From: an uncultured Marinoscillum sp.
Lineage (GTDB): Bacteria > Bacteroidota > Bacteroidia > Cytophagales > MED-G16
DNA: 56,390 nucleotides
Direction of reading: 5' to 3'
Assembly (NCBI GenBank): GCA_902529805.1
Contig: CABZXU010000010.1
Coordinates: 1 to 56,390, forward strand
Position numbers and translations under genes: made by a program
Notes under the pieces: generated by a model
The model's database searches: none
The model's input: the letters and a program-made list of their open reading frames with translations, nothing else
What the model was told of the DNA's origin: nothing
Shown: piece by piece, positions 55,501 through 56,390 of the stretch
Numbering within the stretch: the first letter of the stretch is position 1
Layout: every line of letters starts with the position of its first letter

Positions 55501-56390
55501 AAGATATTCAAGATCAAAGTGGTAATTCTGTTTCTCTTTCTGGTGATGGAAATATTCTTGCTATAGGCGCTAAAAACAACGATGGAGGAACAGGCGTTTT
55601 ATATCAAAATTCAAAAAGAGGTCATGTAAGACTATATCAGTATGCTAATGGCAATTGGAGTCAACTAGGTCAAGAAATCAATGGGGTAGCTTCTAATGAT
55701 TATAGTGGCCGTTCAGTTTCTCTTAATAAAAATGGTAATACGGTAGCTATTGGCGCTCCATATCACGATAATAAAATTGGACAGGTAAGGGTATTTAGCT
55801 TTCCTACCACTTCAGTAAAACTTACTAGCACTACAGCTACAGTAACAGAGGGAACAAATGCAACCCATAACATAGAAATTTCAATTACTAACCCTAGCTC
55901 AAATGCTTCAACAAGTGTTGATTTGGTGTTAACTTCAGGAGATACAGCCGATGTGGGTGGGTATACAACTCAAACAGTTATATTTCCTGCTGGAAGCAGT
56001 GCGTCAAAAACAGTTGCTGTTACCATTTCTGATGATAATATTGTTGAATCCAATGAAGAAGTTGTGTTTACCCTTCAAAATGCTACTGGAGGAAATAGAG
56101 CTATATTATCTTCTCCTACTTCAAAGACTATAACCATTATAAGTGATGATGTTGCTAATACATCTCAGATTGGCGCAGACATTGATGGAGAAGCAGCGAA
56201 TGATCGAAGTGGCTATTCTGTTTCAATGAACGCAGATGGAACTATCGTAGCTATAGGAGCTCCAGATAATGATGGAAATGGAAATAACTCAGGACATGTT
56301 AGAGTCTATCAATATGCAAATAATACTTGGACACAAATAGGAGTCGATATTGATGGAGAGGCAGCTCAGGATCAAAGTGGCAATTCCGTT
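52599..56390 (+). CDS. Giant secreted repeat protein: 7-fold propeller-like repeats alternating with Calx-beta-like domains (3' end outside window)
   Basis: The frame is open from ATG 52599 to the last base: 1264 codons visible and no stop. A signal peptide (about 1-24, ending SIHSQ) is followed by repeats of about 55 residues of the form W-x-Q-L-G-x-D-I-D-G-E ... D-x-S-G-x-S-V-S-L-S-x-D-G-T ... A-I-G-A ... S-G-H-V-R-V-Y-Q-Y. Seven repeats (to about 54269) precede a Calx-beta-like domain (54270-54617). Seven more (54621-55799) precede a second one (55800-56165), and two more follow. Between repeats 4 and 5 lies a 4 x 37-residue array with the Asp-box KTVDGGVTW. It is probably a surface adhesin or secreted matrix protein. 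Any C-terminal sorting domain is outside. Confidence 0.88.
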   Translation, partial: MYKSFKFYFFLILSFFLIESIHSQGYSKIGEITGEGSIDNFGYAVAINGDGTIIAVGAINNDNPNGGLSGHVRVYQYANNTWTQLGQDIDGEAAQDQSGNSVSLSNDGTILAIGASNNSSNAAKSGHVRVYQYANNTWTQLGSDIDGEEADDFFGYDVSLSDDGTILAVGSQYGPERIFKYSNNNWIQLGQKIYGEAVGDQSGTSISLSGDGNTVAVGARLSDGNGTNSGHVRVYQRVINTTIGYGTRGTATFKTVDGGVTWTEVNYDDYINLSFPTETIGYGTRGTATFKTVDGGVTWTEVNTDDYINLSFPTETIGYGTRGTATFKTVDGGVTWTEVNTDDYINLSFPTETIGYGTRGTATFKTVNGGVTWTEVNTDDYINLSFPTEYWKQIGDDIDGEVANDLSGRDVSLNTDGTILAIGADGNDGNGNASGHVRVYQYANNSWTQLGQDIDGEAIGDQSGFSVSLSSDGKKVAIGSPHHTNSLNGDGLVKIYSYNGTSWQQSAGMNIVSNGAAGTYSGNSVALSDNAERIIIGAKGSGNQNYNGIIRVYEYNGPSVKLSSTSGGATEGINATYQIRAKITNALAHIPTSVDLVLTSGDVADIGNYTTQTITFPAGSTQEDTVNITITDDNDIEPDEDFVFTLQNVVGFGASIGNNDTHTLTIDSEDASGNWTQLGSDIDGESAGDHSGWSTSFNDDGTILAIGAIQNNNNSGHVRVHKWNGSAWTQLGQDIDGSGTEMSGHSISLNGDGTKLAVGVPYTQQYGANTGEVRVYEYANNTWSKLGQDIVGEASQDESGFSVSLSSDGTIVAIGAKGNDENGIVNSGHVRVYKYSNNSWSQLGMDITAGESDGDESGRSLSLSSDGTIVAIGAPKNDGGGHQDGGQVRVFQYINNNWVQLGDDIHGEYRTDQSGYSVSLSSDGMRVAIGAIGNDATEASINSDLGHVRVYQFSNNNWTQIGQDIDGEDIQDQSGNSVSLSGDGNILAIGAKNNDGGTGVLYQNSKRGHVRLYQYANGNWSQLGQEINGVASNDYSGRSVSLNKNGNTVAIGAPYHDNKIGQVRVFSFPTTSVKLTSTTATVTEGTNATHNIEISITNPSSNASTSVDLVLTSGDTADVGGYTTQTVIFPAGSSASKTVAVTISDDNIVESNEEVVFTLQNATGGNRAILSSPTSKTITIISDDVANTSQIGADIDGEAANDRSGYSVSMNADGTIVAIGAPDNDGNGNNSGHVRVYQYANNTWTQIGVDIDGEAAQDQSGNSV
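52860..52904 (+). repeat. 45-bp exact duplicate of 56346-56390
   Basis: The 45 bases here, encoding DIDGEAAQDQSGNSV, recur without a mismatch at the window's right edge (56346-56390). Most other repeats of the gene are more divergent at the DNA level. The match may continue past the window. Confidence 0.9.
53322..53765 (+). repeat. Four near-identical 111-bp tandem repeats
   Basis: Units begin at 53322, 53433, 53544 and 53655, each exactly 111 bases (37 codons), so the array keeps the frame. Copies differ only slightly: copy 1 has TATGAT where the others have ACAGAT, and copy 4 changes GTAGAT to GTGAAT (Asp to Asn in the Asp-box) and CCT to CCA. Each unit encodes TIGYGTRGTATFKTVDGG and then VTWTEVN. 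The array splits one propeller repeat after RVYQ. Confidence 0.95.

Overview
The window is strongly AT-rich DNA with densely packed genes. It looks like a chromosome piece from a marine member of the Bacteroidota, most likely a flavobacterium with a streamlined genome. The evidence is the gene families: a TonB-dependent receptor with an N-terminal carboxypeptidase-regulatory domain, a PUR-alpha-like DUF3276 protein, a miaB / sigma-54 activator / lptE / TPR / secG string, a sortilin-type Asp-box protein, and many short lipoproteins. Several promoters also fit the Bacteroidota pattern (TTG or TTTG near -33, TAnnTTTG near -7). No rRNA, tRNA, CRISPR array, IS element or prophage was seen. No gap between genes exceeds 300 bases; the longest (43091-43331, about 240 bases) holds a promoter and two weak hairpins.

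Layout. 1-9066 is a surface-polysaccharide region: a CapD-type dehydratase (cut by the window edge), a phosphoglycosyl transferase, a Wzz-like chain-length protein, RfbB, RfbC, a short UDP-sugar dehydrogenase and a cupin isomerase. An omega-amidase pseudogene, aconitase and a ferredoxin sit among them. 9132-16558 holds the PUR-alpha-like protein, YchF, a sulfotransferase, a lipoprotein, the TonB receptor and a PLP decarboxylase. 16672-19776 holds exonuclease III and a sulfur-handling group (thioredoxin-like protein, MBL-rhodanese fusion, rhodanese lipoprotein), closed by a two-way terminator facing groESL. 19823-25834 on the minus strand holds groESL and the miaB-to-secG operon. 25942-31609 holds the Asp-box protein, a second sulfotransferase, an XRE/S24 regulator and a nitroreductase. 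31640-34738 is the classic thrS-infC-rpmI-rplT translation operon, with a non-AUG start for infC. 34755-42363 holds lysA, a PIG-L deacetylase, a 31-residue membrane protein, a sodium:solute symporter, a 2-hydroxyacid dehydrogenase and an OmpA protein. 42368-50966 on the minus strand holds an SDR, a secreted protein, an operon of three lipoprotein hydrolases behind a methionine gamma-lyase-type enzyme, and a MORN protein. 51055-52481 holds small membrane and secreted proteins, including a Kazal inhibitor.

The most unusual part is the right end. From 52599 a single open frame runs out of the window without a stop (1264 codons visible). It encodes a secreted protein in which seven propeller-like repeats, a Calx-beta-like domain, seven more repeats and a second Calx-beta-like domain follow each other, before a third set begins. 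Inside the first set, between repeats 4 and 5, lies a nearly perfect 4 x 111 bp tandem array encoding 37-residue units with an Asp-box motif. This looks like a recent insertion or expansion in a large surface protein.

How the genes work together: the left end makes and length-controls a surface glycan containing deoxysugars and probably uronic acids, and the two sulfotransferases could decorate it. The middle is housekeeping (translation, chaperones, outer-membrane assembly, secretion). The right half is dominated by envelope proteins that probably degrade peptides, bind surfaces or protect the cell.
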